A stretch of DNA of 64,000 nucleotides from CAYNND01 sp964528735 (GCA_964528735.1 CAZGUV010000003.1:1-64000); one strand, 5' to 3'; numbered from the stretch's first letter, positions 23,639-32,725 are shown. Translations and numbers: made by a program. The notes: generated by a model from the letters alone, not told the origin.

Positions 23639-25096
23639 ATGTCGAGTGGAGAGGGTCTACGAAAAACAACACGAGAGAAAAACTACGAATCCCCTTTTGA
23701 TGCACTCGAAAAAGATTTTCGGTATGTAAGTGCGGTGTACCTCGCCCGCGAAGCGGGCGCGCAAGAGCCTCATATCGTTTCACTCCTGCAAAAGATGGGT
23801 ATACCTATCGAACGAAAGGAGGCTGTCGCACAACGAGCGCATTTTGTTTCGGGAAGTCGAGATGGGTACCACGCATTTTTGCAAAAGGCCTTTGCCTCAG
23901 TACCTGCAGAACAGCAGGCCGAGATGCGCACTGTTGTTGATTTGTTTATGCGCGCTGAAGCTCCTGAAAAATACTGGCGATACGAAGTCGGCGCGCGAGT
24001 CATTGCGTACACACTCATACACGCTGGTATGCCACTCCCTGTGGTGAGCTCAGCACTCACTCGTCATCTCGGTGGAACAGTCAAATCAACTACGATTCGT
24101 GAAGTACTCAAGCATGTCGGGAGAGAAACACTCCTTGAACAACTTTCTCAGGGTATCGAGTCTTCGATAGCTGAAACTGACGCTACTCTTTTAGTAGAAA
24201 CAGCTCGACGCATGGCGCGCAATGAAAAGCGTGAGTCCATTCGATACAGATCACAGTGGAACAAAGACAAACGGTGTCGTGCCTATGTCTTACGACTCGG
24301 CGAAGGCGGGATGTCACCTCAAGGAATCGCCCTTGCAGTGCGTAAAACATTTCGCATTAAAGTCCCTGTCGTTACCATCAAATTTTTTGTTCGCTCTCAC
24401 CCACCATTTCCCCATCTTGATGAACGTGACCGAGCATGGGTTGAAGAAAAACTTACCGGCGCTCATGAGGCATACGCAGAGACAAAGCGTAGACACTACA
24501 AGCGCGGTGCATCACTTCGGCTTGAACGGACTCTGACTGGCGACGCACTCACGCGATACACCGAAGCAAAGCTCAAGCAGATACAAAAGGAAGAGGCTGC
24601 ACTGTATAGCGAATACGCCCCTCGCTTGAGACGCTTTGCAATGAAACTTGACCCTCGGCGTGCAGAGGATATGACCCAAGAAAGTTTTGTCAGACTATTT
24701 ACACATCTGAGAAACAATAGCCTCGAGCTGTGGTCTCACGTAAGCCCCTTTCAACTTCTTGCGACTATATGCAAAAATCTCGTGCGAGATGCAGCACGCC
24801 GACCTATAACTAAAAACACTATTTCAAATGATGAAGTCATTGACCGATTTGAATCTCCGACACAATCGACTGATGAGCTTGTCTCAGAACATCTCGCTGC
24901 ACTTGAAGTGCGGAGTGCTCTACTCGCACTCCCTGAAGAATTGCGGATCATAGCAAAACTAAAATATCTTGAAGGTCTGACTGAGTCTGAGGTATCGCAT
25001 ATACTTTCAATACCACTCGGCACCGTAAAATCGCGCTGGAGAGTTGCAGCGACTCTGCTACGCGAACGACTGAAGGACTACAACGACTTTGATTAG
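23639..25096 (+). CDS. Sigma-70-like factor with long N-terminal extension
   Basis: A 485-residue protein. The C-terminal 165 residues are ECF-like sigma-70: region 2 (YSEYAPRLRRFAMKLDPRRAEDMTQESFVRLF, about 323-354) and region 4 (LPEELRIIAKLKYLEGLTESEVSHILSIPLGTVKSR). The N-terminal 300 residues are not a known sigma part. They contain three segments with helix-turn-helix character at about 38-70, 128-160 and 222-255 (for example GMPLPVVSSALTRHL and GMSPQGIALAVRKTF). No anti-sigma gene is adjacent. TATACT ends 6 nt before the ATG. The stop overlaps the convergent secreted-protein stop. Confidence 0.75.
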   Translation: MSSGEGLRKTTREKNYESPFDALEKDFRYVSAVYLAREAGAQEPHIVSLLQKMGIPIERKEAVAQRAHFVSGSRDGYHAFLQKAFASVPAEQQAEMRTVVDLFMRAEAPEKYWRYEVGARVIAYTLIHAGMPLPVVSSALTRHLGGTVKSTTIREVLKHVGRETLLEQLSQGIESSIAETDATLLVETARRMARNEKRESIRYRSQWNKDKRCRAYVLRLGEGGMSPQGIALAVRKTFRIKVPVVTIKFFVRSHPPFPHLDERDRAWVEEKLTGAHEAYAETKRRHYKRGASLRLERTLTGDALTRYTEAKLKQIQKEEAALYSEYAPRLRRFAMKLDPRRAEDMTQESFVRLFTHLRNNSLELWSHVSPFQLLATICKNLVRDAARRPITKNTISNDEVIDRFESPTQSTDELVSEHLAALEVRSALLALPEELRIIAKLKYLEGLTESEVSHILSIPLGTVKSRWRVAATLLRERLKDYNDFD

Positions 25097-26553
25097 AATC
25101 CAAAGAAGTAGCCGAACCAACTCCAGAGACCACCAGCACTCTGTGATGCAGACGCTGTTTGCGACTGCGCAGGGGTTGGGTGAGGTATTTGAGGTGGAGG
25201 CACTTCCTTTGGCTTTTGTGCTACAGGTTTTGGTTTTTTAATATTTTTTGCCACAGGTTTTGGCTTTGGTTTGTCTTGGACTTGTGACCCTGATGTCGTG
25301 CCTCCTGCTGATCTCCCAGTACCTGCGTTTGCAAATTGTGTCGTATCGCTTGGTGGAGTCGATTGGCCGAACAGAACTCGACTTCCGTCTCCAGGTTGTG
25401 GACCGCTCGGCGCCATCGTAACCGTACTTGATGTACTTCCAGAATTTGAAGTTACAGACGAGAGAGGTCCATTGCCACCACCACCCGCCTGAGGTTCGGT
25501 AATGATAAATGTCGAAATACTGTGATATATGGTATGTCCTGCAGAATCAGTTGCTGAGAAGAAACATAGTTGTGAATCTTCCTCATCACGACCCTTGATT
25601 AAATCGCCACTAACGGGGATTAGTGCGGTGCCTTCTGTTTCTCGAAGCCATACCCGTCGCAGTGAATAGGTACCCGGAGTAAGTGGATTGAATGTCACTG
25701 TTGTTACACCTGCAGGAAGTGATGTTGGTGTAGCAACGCCACATGGTCCGAAATAATTGAGCGTCACTGGTTCGCTCGAAGAGATTGAAAGCGACGGTGT
25801 TGTGTTTGAACTTGGTGTTGCAACAGGTACGACGATGTGTACATCCGGCTTCGTCGTGTCGTATGTGAATGTAATGATTGTGCCTTCCTCTACTGAGGGG
25901 GTGCTTGCATTACCAAGGTCATCAGTGCCAATTACTGCAAATGTGTACACGCCGTCGGTGGTGAGTGTCGGCCTATAAATAGTCGTCAGGTCACCTTCCA
26001 AACGAACGCAGGGCACAAATGTCGCCCCGACTAAAGATGAACCCTCTACGAATGCGCACGTAAAGGTTGCCGAGCTATCAAAACTAGTGATTTCAAACTG
26101 AACTGGATTTGAAGTGACTGAGTTATTTGATGGTGAATTAGAGACATTGACAAGAGGAGGTTCAGCATCAAAACGGACAACAGCTTCTAGTGCTGTCGAA
26201 GTAAATGTGTTCCCCGCTATATCCGCCACACTTCCATCTTTTAGGTGCACGCGATGGCCGCCCGTAGTTCCATTGACAGAAAATGTATATACGCTCGGGC
26301 TTACTATGGTTAGATCTGAGAATGTAAGTGATTCTGGAGCAATGTTTTCCAGATCACTCAAATCAAAACCAGTAACGTCCTCAGAAAACGTCAGCGTCAC
26401 AGTGTACGGAGCATTTGTCTCTGGTACAGAAGGAACTATCGAAACAACGGTTGGTGGTGTTGTATCCACAACAGGCTCTGGTGGAATATCTATCGCGTGA
26501 GCAGTGCTCCCAATAAAACTGATAACGATGAGTAGCAATAACGTTTTGTACAT
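25093..26553 (-). CDS. Secreted Ig-like-domain protein
   Basis: A 486-residue exported protein with a signal peptide (about 1-20). Ig-like modules follow: one beginning TPPTVVSIVPS with the bacterial Ig-like pattern VTLTFSEDVTGF and DIAGNTF, and later FDAEPPLVNVSNS and YDTTKPDVHIVVP. A Ser/Thr/Gly-rich linker and a Lys-Pro-rich segment (KPKPKPVAKNIKKPKP) lead to a C-terminal aromatic tail (GGLWSWFGYFFGF) that might anchor it. TAGCAT ends 6 nt before the ATG. Function is unknown; adhesin-like or wall-associated roles are possible. Confidence 0.75.
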   Translation of the reverse strand: MYKTLLLLIVISFIGSTAHAIDIPPEPVVDTTPPTVVSIVPSVPETNAPYTVTLTFSEDVTGFDLSDLENIAPESLTFSDLTIVSPSVYTFSVNGTTGGHRVHLKDGSVADIAGNTFTSTALEAVVRFDAEPPLVNVSNSPSNNSVTSNPVQFEITSFDSSATFTCAFVEGSSLVGATFVPCVRLEGDLTTIYRPTLTTDGVYTFAVIGTDDLGNASTPSVEEGTIITFTYDTTKPDVHIVVPVATPSSNTTPSLSISSSEPVTLNYFGPCGVATPTSLPAGVTTVTFNPLTPGTYSLRRVWLRETEGTALIPVSGDLIKGRDEEDSQLCFFSATDSAGHTIYHSISTFIITEPQAGGGGNGPLSSVTSNSGSTSSTVTMAPSGPQPGDGSRVLFGQSTPPSDTTQFANAGTGRSAGGTTSGSQVQDKPKPKPVAKNIKKPKPVAQKPKEVPPPQIPHPTPAQSQTASASQSAGGLWSWFGYFFGF

Positions 26554-26613
26554 TGCCGTATGCTAGCCCACGATGCAGCACTCCAGCAAGTCCCCATCAT
26601 GGTACAATATGGT

Positions 26614-26961
26614 ATGCCTTTTCTCGCGTCATTCGTATTGAAAATTGTACTTATTGCGGGAGCAATAATGCTCACTATCACCTATGTCCCCGGTATTGCG
26701 GTGCACGGAGGGTACGTGACACTCGCTCTCGTTGCGCTACTCTGGACCGCTCTCATTACTGTCATCAGGCCAGTACTTAAAATCGTGGCGCTCCCTTTTT
26801 CCCTTCTCACCTTTGGACTTTCATCAGTCATCATTAATGCTCTTTTGTTTTGGATGATGACGCAGGTCGTCCCTGGATTTACTGTTGATGGCATTATCCC
26901 GGTACTCTTCGGCTCATTTGTGCTCGCCGTGTGTACATGGTTTATTACACTCTTTTTCTAG
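26614..26961 (+). CDS. Four-helix membrane protein, holin superfamily IV type
   Basis: A 115-residue protein with four hydrophobic helices and the conserved ALITVIRPVLKIVALPFSLLTFGL motif region of the family annotated as mycobacterial-type 4-TMS phage holin. Homologues are common chromosomal genes and the holin name should not be taken as function. Upstream ATGs (26560, 26599) are in frame; TACAAT (26603-26608) ends 5 nt before 26614, suggesting a leaderless start there. It is convergent with and abuts the DUF2238-like gene. Confidence 0.75.
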   Translation: MPFLASFVLKIVLIAGAIMLTITYVPGIAVHGGYVTLALVALLWTALITVIRPVLKIVALPFSLLTFGLSSVIINALLFWMMTQVVPGFTVDGIIPVLFGSFVLAVCTWFITLFF

Positions 26962-27558
26962 CTATTCGTCTCGTCGATAGTACCAAAGATACAAGCCGAT
27001 TGAGGCAGCAAGTGCTCCGTTGAAGTTGCATACCAAATCAAGCGCATTGTTGTAGTAATCTCCGATTTGCGCTCCCATACCAAGAAAGATAACCATCCCA
27101 AACTCAATGATTTCATTGTACGCACCGAGGCCAGATGCAAATGTCACGAGCAAAAAAAGAAACGGGAGCGGATGATGCTTCATGCTCCCGAGGTGATTGT
27201 ACAGAATGTTATGGCCGATTACTGCCGCTATAGCGCCACCGAAGGTGTGAACGAGATTATCATAATGAACATACCCGCCGAAAAAACCGATTTGATACAA
27301 ACGCACCCCGTCTATATATGTAGTACTGCCCAAGATATGAAGGAGTCCAAATAGAGAGATGAGCGTTACGAGTGGGACGCCAAAATGAAGTTTTTGATAG
27401 TAATGACTAATCATCCAAGTGACAATAATCATGTACACCGTGTAGAACAAGAATGTGTAGTCCCCATACCACAGCGCTACTAATGTGAAGAAAAAAGTAT
27501 AAAAGACTGTAAAAAGTCTGATGAGATTGAGTTCTTTTTTTTCTACGATAGTCCGCAT
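26962..27558 (-). CDS. DUF2238/YjdF-like membrane protein
   Basis: A 198-residue membrane protein with about six helices. The motifs HYDNLVHTFGGA, YNEIIEF and GAQIGDYYNNALDLVCN match the DUF2238 (YjdF) family, whose function is unknown. TAGAAT ends 6 nt before the ATG and overlaps the end of the small gene upstream. Its stop abuts the convergent holin-like gene. Confidence 0.8.
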   Translation of the reverse strand: MRTIVEKKELNLIRLFTVFYTFFFTLVALWYGDYTFLFYTVYMIIVTWMISHYYQKLHFGVPLVTLISLFGLLHILGSTTYIDGVRLYQIGFFGGYVHYDNLVHTFGGAIAAVIGHNILYNHLGSMKHHPLPFLFLLVTFASGLGAYNEIIEFGMVIFLGMGAQIGDYYNNALDLVCNFNGALAASIGLYLWYYRRDE

Positions 27559-27562
27559 ACGT

Positions 27563-27706
27563 CTATTCTATACCCTCTCGCTTCCGTGCGCGCATAAAAA
27601 GAACACACAAGAGAACACTCAGCGCAGCGAGCGCAACCCACGGCTTCCAGCTATAAAAAAGTGCTTCAAATGGTCCCTCTTGAAGAAATGCGATGTATTC
27701 GTACAT
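27563..27706 (-). CDS. 47-residue single-helix membrane protein
   Basis: A short reading frame of 47 codons starting 1 nt after the stop of the AIM24-like gene. It encodes MYEYIAFLQEGPFEAL, then one strongly hydrophobic helix (WVALAALSVLLCVLF) and a basic tail (MRARKRE), following the positive-inside rule. The tight coupling and the topology support a real gene; no homology is known to me. It would be co-translated with the upstream gene. Confidence 0.5.
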   Translation of the reverse strand: MYEYIAFLQEGPFEALFYSWKPWVALAALSVLLCVLFMRARKREGIE

Positions 27707-27707
27707 A

Positions 27708-28490
27708 TTATTCACCCATTACTACATTGCCCAAACCTCCGAGGATAGAACCTGAGTCAGGACTCTGTCGCGGCATCAGCGTAAAAATCTTTCCTGCAAG
27801 TCGAGAAAATGGAAGCGACTGAATCCATACTTTTCCTGCGCCTGTGAGTGTCGCAAAAAAGAGTCCCTCGCCACCAAAGACGCCAGTCTTGATAGAGCCG
27901 ATGTATTGAATGTCGTATTGGACGGTAGATTCGAACGCAACGATACAGCCTGTGTCTACCTTGAGCACCTCACCAGGCATAAGTGTGCGCTCAATGATGT
28001 ACCCACCAGCGTGCACAAACGCCATACCATCTCCTTCAAGCTTTTGCATGATAAATCCTTCGCCTCCAAAAAGGCCTGCGCCAATCTTTCTCTGAAGTTC
28101 GATACCGACTGAGACACCCTTTGCGGCACAGAGGAATGAATCTTTTTGGCACACAACCTTGCCGCCATGCTCACTGAGACGAAGTGGGATTATTTTGCCC
28201 GGGTACGGTGCTGCAAACATGACCGTTCCCTTTCCTGCTCCCTTTTGTGTGTATGTTGTCATGAAGAGACTCTCACCAGTTAAGAGTCGCTTGCCTGCTC
28301 CTACCATCTTACCCCACACGGACTGCTGGTCGTCATTACCCGAACCAAACACCGTTTGCATATCGATGTTCTGCGTCATGCTCATAAATGAGCCCGCTTC
28401 AGCAATCACCGTCTCTTCGGGATCAAGCTCAATCTCAACTGCCTGTAATTCTTCACCATGAATGGTGTAATCGATTTCATGTGCTGCCAT
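27708..28490 (-). CDS. TIGR00266/AIM24-family protein
   Basis: A 260-residue beta-rich protein of the TIGR00266 family (AIM24-like). Typical elements: IELDPEETVIAEAGSFMSM near the start, repeated GGEGFIMQKLEGDG and GGEGLFFATLTGAGKVWIQSLP, and Gly-rich turns. Function is unknown in bacteria. An ATG at 28526 exists, but TACACT ends 8 nt before 28490, where family similarity starts. A 47-codon membrane-protein gene follows 1 nt after the stop. Confidence 0.88.
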   Translation of the reverse strand: MAAHEIDYTIHGEELQAVEIELDPEETVIAEAGSFMSMTQNIDMQTVFGSGNDDQQSVWGKMVGAGKRLLTGESLFMTTYTQKGAGKGTVMFAAPYPGKIIPLRLSEHGGKVVCQKDSFLCAAKGVSVGIELQRKIGAGLFGGEGFIMQKLEGDGMAFVHAGGYIIERTLMPGEVLKVDTGCIVAFESTVQYDIQYIGSIKTGVFGGEGLFFATLTGAGKVWIQSLPFSRLAGKIFTLMPRQSPDSGSILGGLGNVVMGE

Positions 28491-28578
28491 ATAGAGGTAG
28501 TGTACAAAGCACGTGCAATAAATCAATATACGCTAAGCAAGCTCGACATACATCGTCACTCTCGTATACTTACCTTGT

Positions 28579-29052
28579 ATGCGTAAAGTACTCCACGTAC
28601 AAGACTTACTCCCGAGTGAACGAGAGCACTATAGAATACGCAGTACGTACGCGTATGAGAAGATAGCAGCATCTTTCATCAATGCACTGTTTGCATTTGG
28701 TATGGCAACGCCATTTCTTATATGGTGGGGACCAACACTCGCATGGAAAGTAAGTGTTGTAGTACTTTTTGGTCTTTACGAAGCATTTGTGTTTTTTGTA
28801 CACAAAGATAGATGTTTTGGTATGCAGTTACTATCTATGTACCACAAGTACCCATTCAGAAAGCGCGACCATATACTCTACTGCATCTTCTATGCATTGA
28901 GCTTTGCGACATGTTTGGTGTATATATGGTTTCCTTTTGACTTACTGTTGTTCAATATATTTTTTATCCAACTGCCTGTAGTGATGATGACCGGCACAAC
29001 ACTCCATGGATGGCTTTCAGGGATTGAGAGTGTCCGTCTGGTAAGACAATAA
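28579..29052 (+). CDS. RDD-like membrane protein
   Basis: A 157-residue protein with about four hydrophobic helices. The segment KDRCFGMQLLSMYHKYPF after the second helix and the ending HGWLSGIESVRLV resemble the RDD family's conserved basic motif and its HDxLSGTRVV-type C-terminus, but the match is distant. TATACT (28565-28570) ends 8 nt before the ATG. It is followed after 2 nt by another membrane-protein gene, so the two form an operon. Confidence 0.5.
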   Translation: MRKVLHVQDLLPSEREHYRIRSTYAYEKIAASFINALFAFGMATPFLIWWGPTLAWKVSVVVLFGLYEAFVFFVHKDRCFGMQLLSMYHKYPFRKRDHILYCIFYALSFATCLVYIWFPFDLLLFNIFFIQLPVVMMTGTTLHGWLSGIESVRLVRQ

Positions 29053-29054
29053 GT

Positions 29055-29603
29055 ATGTACCTGCTCCCACTCATTCCTATTGTACTCATCATCGGCGCAT
29101 ATATCCCGCTAATAAAAGGCGCGCGCGGTAAGAAAACTGAACTCAATATAGCAACATTCATTTTATGGATTGTAACTGGCGTCTGTGTCTCAACTGCAAC
29201 TTATCTCGCCGGAGGTGAAATTCCATATATTGGAATTGGTTTTGTACTGGCAAATGCGATTCTTGTTTCAGTTGTCCTGCAAACAGGACGATGGCATTGG
29301 TCAAATAAAGAATCAATCGCACTCATAGTCGTATGTATGGGGCTCCTCGTGTGGCTCACGACTGAACCACTCTATGCGCTCATCGCGCTTGTTGCTGGAA
29401 ACTACCTCGGAGCAGGCATGCCGACACTTATTGATGCATATCGAAACCCACAACGCTCACAGGTACTTTCATGGAGCCTCTTTTCTCTCGCCGCACTGAT
29501 TAACTGTGCTGTTATCACCAATACAACGCTTGAAAGTTACATATATCCTGCCGCAGCACTTGTATTTAACTCGCTGGTCGCGCTCGCTAATCTGAAAAAA
29601 TAG
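29055..29603 (+). CDS. Multi-pass membrane protein, family not recognised
   Basis: A 182-residue protein with about six to seven short hydrophobic helices. The repeated pattern with Pro and polar residues (IPIVLIIGAYIPLIKG; GNYLGAGMPTLIDAYRNPQ) recalls small PQ-loop-type carriers, without a clear match. It starts 2 nt after the upstream RDD-like gene and has no own promoter, so it is co-transcribed. Confidence 0.6.
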   Translation: MYLLPLIPIVLIIGAYIPLIKGARGKKTELNIATFILWIVTGVCVSTATYLAGGEIPYIGIGFVLANAILVSVVLQTGRWHWSNKESIALIVVCMGLLVWLTTEPLYALIALVAGNYLGAGMPTLIDAYRNPQRSQVLSWSLFSLAALINCAVITNTTLESYIYPAAALVFNSLVALANLKK

Positions 29604-29617
29604 CGTACTATAACGAG

Positions 29618-30391
29618 ATGAAAAAAAGAACATTTTCTTCTGAACGATTTGCGGCACGCACCGTGCGTACCTGCCCATTACTTGTTGCTGATGAGGCACG
29701 CAATGCAGAAAAAGAACTCATGCGCGGTCTTGAAACAATGGAGCAATTCGAAAAGTCAGTTACTTTTTTTGGCTCAGCACGAATAAAACCAGGCACTCCC
29801 TACTATGACATGACTGTGCGACTCGCAGATGAATGCGCAAAACTTGGATTTGCGGTGGTGACTGGCGGTGGTCCTGGGATTATGGAAGCAGCAAACAAAG
29901 GAGCATTTGACGCAGGTGGAGCAAGTATTGGATTCAATATCGAACTTCCGCACGAACAAAAAGAAAATCCTTTCCTCACGCATTCGGTACCTTTTGAATA
30001 TTTCTTCACCCGAAAGACAGCAATGACATTTACTGCTGAAGCGTTTGTGTGTATGCCAGGCGGTTTTGGTACATTTGATGAGGTATTCCAAGTACTCTGC
30101 CACATCCAAACAAAGAAGATGCCAAAAGTACCTGTCGTCCTCGTCGGAACTGATTTTTGGGGGCCAGTCGACAGACTCAGTAAAGAGATACTCGATGAAC
30201 GATTCCACACAATTGACCCGCAAGATGTAGGACTCTACACCGTGACCGATGACGAATCTGTGGTGCTTGATATCATCAAAAACGCTCCACTGCGAGATAT
30301 CTGTCAGGAAATTGAAAGTGAGAACTTCCTCCACGAGCAAAAGCTCCGTGACCACTGGAGCGAACTAGAGGGCGCTGACCAAAAAAAGTAG
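29618..30391 (+). CDS. LOG-family (TIGR00730) nucleotide-binding protein
   Basis: A 257-residue Rossmann-fold protein. VTFFGSARIKPGTPYYD, VVTGGGPGIMEAANKGA and the family signature PGGFGTFDEVF are all present. LOG proteins hydrolyse cytokinin or other nucleoside monophosphates to base and ribose phosphate; CPR members are uncharacterised. An N-terminal segment of about 45 residues with many charges precedes the core. TACTAT ends 6 nt before the ATG. Confidence 0.9.
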   Translation: MKKRTFSSERFAARTVRTCPLLVADEARNAEKELMRGLETMEQFEKSVTFFGSARIKPGTPYYDMTVRLADECAKLGFAVVTGGGPGIMEAANKGAFDAGGASIGFNIELPHEQKENPFLTHSVPFEYFFTRKTAMTFTAEAFVCMPGGFGTFDEVFQVLCHIQTKKMPKVPVVLVGTDFWGPVDRLSKEILDERFHTIDPQDVGLYTVTDDESVVLDIIKNAPLRDICQEIESENFLHEQKLRDHWSELEGADQKK

Positions 30392-30429
30392 TGCGTGCAC
30401 TGAAAGAGTGTCTCGCGTATACTTGAGCT

Positions 30430-31473
30430 ATGAAACATTCGTTTTCGAGTATTCAGCAGACACTGTTTTTCTCTGCAGTAATTGCTGGGTGTCTCTTGTT
30501 TGGAAGCATTATTCTTCCATTTATCTTACCTATATTCTGGGCGATTGTGCTCGGTATAGTTGCATATCCGCTCTACAAAAAAATATTAAACCTCCTCAGC
30601 GGTCGCGAATCTACCGCTTCTGCGCTAACCATCTGCATTATTGTGCTCTGCGTTGGTGTTCCCCTCTCTATTATTGGCTCACTGCTCGCACGGGAAGCAG
30701 TAGATACCTACTATTGGCTCGCGGAGCATCCTGATGCAGTGCATGAAAAAACTATTCTTGTTCAAGAAGCTCTTATTTCTTTCGGTCTCCCAGCTGAAGA
30801 TTTAACTTCCACCATTCGTTCATATGGCGCAACAGTCACAGAATGGATCGCGCAAGAAGCATTGAGTATTGGGAAGGCGACAGGAATGACTGCATTGAAG
30901 ATAGTGCTCACCCTCTATTTGCTGTTTTACATCCTCAGAGATGGGAAACGTATTGTGCAGTTTTTTGAATACATACTCCCCCTTGGTAATAAACGCGAAC
31001 ACCACCTCTTTGAGACATTTTCAAGCATCACCCGGGCAATTATGAAAGGAACGATTGTCACCGCACTCTTGCAAGGTATCGTTGGAGGAATACTCCTCTG
31101 GATTGGTGGCAGCACTTCGGTACTTTTGCTCGCGTCACTCATGACCATTCTTGCGTGTGTACCTGGAGTCGGACCGACCCTCATCTGGCTTCCAGTGGGT
31201 GTCTTCCAGTTACTCACTGGGAATGTGATTGGTGGGCTCGTTATTTTGATTGGTGGTTTTGGTATCATCAGCCTAATTGATAATGTGGTTCGTCCTATTT
31301 TGGTGGGACGAGACACAGCACTCCCCGATGCACTAATACTTATATCTATCCTTGGAGGTCTCGTGACGTACGGTATTCCTGGACTCATCATTGGCCCTGT
31401 TGCAGCTGGATTGGCACTGGCGCTTTTGGAGATGTTTGCGGGAGAATATTCAAAAGAACTTGAACAAAACTGA
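30430..31473 (+). CDS. AI-2E family transporter (PerM-like)
   Basis: A 347-residue membrane protein with eight or so helices and the family's C-terminal signature: VPGVGPTLIWLPVGVF, then ISLIDNVVRPILVG and a final helix GIPGLIIGPVAAGLALALLEMF. The family exports varied substrates, including AI-2 in E. coli TqsA; the substrate here is unknown. TATACT ends 6 nt before the ATG. The stop is 20 nt before a short gene pair. Confidence 0.9.
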   Translation: MKHSFSSIQQTLFFSAVIAGCLLFGSIILPFILPIFWAIVLGIVAYPLYKKILNLLSGRESTASALTICIIVLCVGVPLSIIGSLLAREAVDTYYWLAEHPDAVHEKTILVQEALISFGLPAEDLTSTIRSYGATVTEWIAQEALSIGKATGMTALKIVLTLYLLFYILRDGKRIVQFFEYILPLGNKREHHLFETFSSITRAIMKGTIVTALLQGIVGGILLWIGGSTSVLLLASLMTILACVPGVGPTLIWLPVGVFQLLTGNVIGGLVILIGGFGIISLIDNVVRPILVGRDTALPDALILISILGGLVTYGIPGLIIGPVAAGLALALLEMFAGEYSKELEQN

Positions 31474-31493
31474 GAATACCCTATCATTGTCGT

Positions 31494-31610
31494 ATGGAGC
31501 ACTCATCACATGAACAGAACGTAGAACCGCTCAGCACAATCTACGCAGATATACGAGATAACTCAGCGTCTTCTACTGTTGAGCGCATCGTAAAAACACT
31601 TGGTGTATGA
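31494..31610 (+). CDS. 38-residue unknown protein
   Basis: A 38-codon frame starting MEHSSHEQNVEPLSTIY and ending VERIVKTLGV. TATCAT (31482-31487) ends 6 nt before the ATG, and the stop overlaps the next start as ATGA, both typical of genuine genes in this window. The N-terminal half is polar and the C-terminal half looks helical. No homologue known to me. Confidence 0.5.
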   Translation: MEHSSHEQNVEPLSTIYADIRDNSASSTVERIVKTLGV

Positions 31611-31846
31611 CACAGGTGCACATCATCGCGCATATTGTCGCGGCAGTCCGAGAAAAAAATGGCGAGGCAGTCGATGTGAACCATCTCACCGAAACGCTTG
31701 AAGTAGCCCTCAGAAAACTGCAGACAGAGGACGAGGCCCGCTACCTTGAAGTTATCACCGAACTATCTCGACAACTCGAATCACTTTCGAAAGAAGTCGG
31801 GAGACTCAGAAATTTTGTGCACCACAATTCAGCAGCGTTAAAATAA
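31607..31846 (+). CDS. Small helical/coiled-coil protein
   Basis: A 79-residue protein, almost entirely helical by composition, with heptad-like spacing in the second half (VITELSRQLESLSKEVGRLRNFV). No family recognised. It is translationally coupled to the 38-residue gene by ATGA. Its last 9 nt overlap the convergent apbE gene. Confidence 0.6.
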   Translation: MTQVHIIAHIVAAVREKNGEAVDVNHLTETLEVALRKLQTEDEARYLEVITELSRQLESLSKEVGRLRNFVHHNSAALK

Positions 31847-32725
31847 AGTTGCTCCGAATCCGTCTGAATATGTCGCACTCATGTCTTTTCTGATGAGACA
31901 ATACTCAAATGCACCAACCGCATTGAGCTCTGCTGGGTCAGTAAAAAATAAACAGCTTGAGAGCATGTCCGCTTCGGCAGTACGGGGTGCTTTTGTCCAC
32001 ACTGCAACAATGTCCTCAGGAGAATGTCCTGTCTCTGGGTGTATGTAATGATTGTAGTGCTTCCATCGTCTCCGATTTGTAGCAGAGCCACACAAGCCAG
32101 CGTTAAGAAGCGTCGTCGTACCAATTACCTGTTTTTGATCTCGTGGATCTTCAAGTCCAACCACGAGCGGTTCATCTGTACTATTTTCATATCGCAAATC
32201 TCCTCCACCGTTTACTAAAAAGTGCGTAAACCCTCGAGCCTTCAGGAGGCCGGCTATTGCATCTACGAGATACCCTTTTCCTATAGCACCAAAGTCAATC
32301 ATCGCAGGCTGAAGCATTTCGATGTGTGTATCATCAACAATCTGTAGCACTGAAGGAAAATCAGGAGCCTTTCGAATCGTGTCTTGTGGCTCAAGCGTGA
32401 GCATGGTGTTATACCCCGCATCAGAAAGTGACACCGCAATCGTGGGAGTAATTGCCCCTTGGGTGAGATGATATGCCTGGACATACAGATGGAGAATATC
32501 AGTGCATTCACGAGGAACCTCTATAATGCCTGTGGTCGTCCTTAGTCTAGAGATAAGTGAGGTCTCAATAAATCGTGAAAATGTTGCTTCAAACCACTCT
32601 GCATAACGCTCTGCTTCTCCCACCGCAATTCGTGCCCGATCTCGAAGACCCTCCTCGCCATATAGGGTAAGAACCCATACGGTCCCTGTACCGTGAAAGG
32701 TATGAACTACGAGAGGTTCTTGCAT
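31838..32725 (-). CDS. apbE: FAD:protein FMN transferase (ApbE family)
   Basis: A 295-residue protein of the ApbE family, which transfers FMN from FAD to Thr/Ser of target flavoproteins. Core motifs are IDFGAIGKGYLVDAI near 150, FLVNGGGDLRYE, and the C-terminal HYIHPETGHSP with the later TAEADMLSSCLF. No lipoprotein or signal sequence is visible at the chosen start, unlike many ApbE proteins. TATACT ends 7 nt before ATG 32725. No obvious target flavoprotein gene is nearby. Confidence 0.9.
   Translation of the reverse strand: MQEPLVVHTFHGTGTVWVLTLYGEEGLRDRARIAVGEAERYAEWFEATFSRFIETSLISRLRTTTGIIEVPRECTDILHLYVQAYHLTQGAITPTIAVSLSDAGYNTMLTLEPQDTIRKAPDFPSVLQIVDDTHIEMLQPAMIDFGAIGKGYLVDAIAGLLKARGFTHFLVNGGGDLRYENSTDEPLVVGLEDPRDQKQVIGTTTLLNAGLCGSATNRRRWKHYNHYIHPETGHSPEDIVAVWTKAPRTAEADMLSSCLFFTDPAELNAVGAFEYCLIRKDMSATYSDGFGATLF

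Noticed and set aside
26614..26961. Prophage remnant, because of the holin-family label
   Set aside because: No lysin, capsid, integrase or other phage genes are nearby; the family is widespread in ordinary chromosomes.
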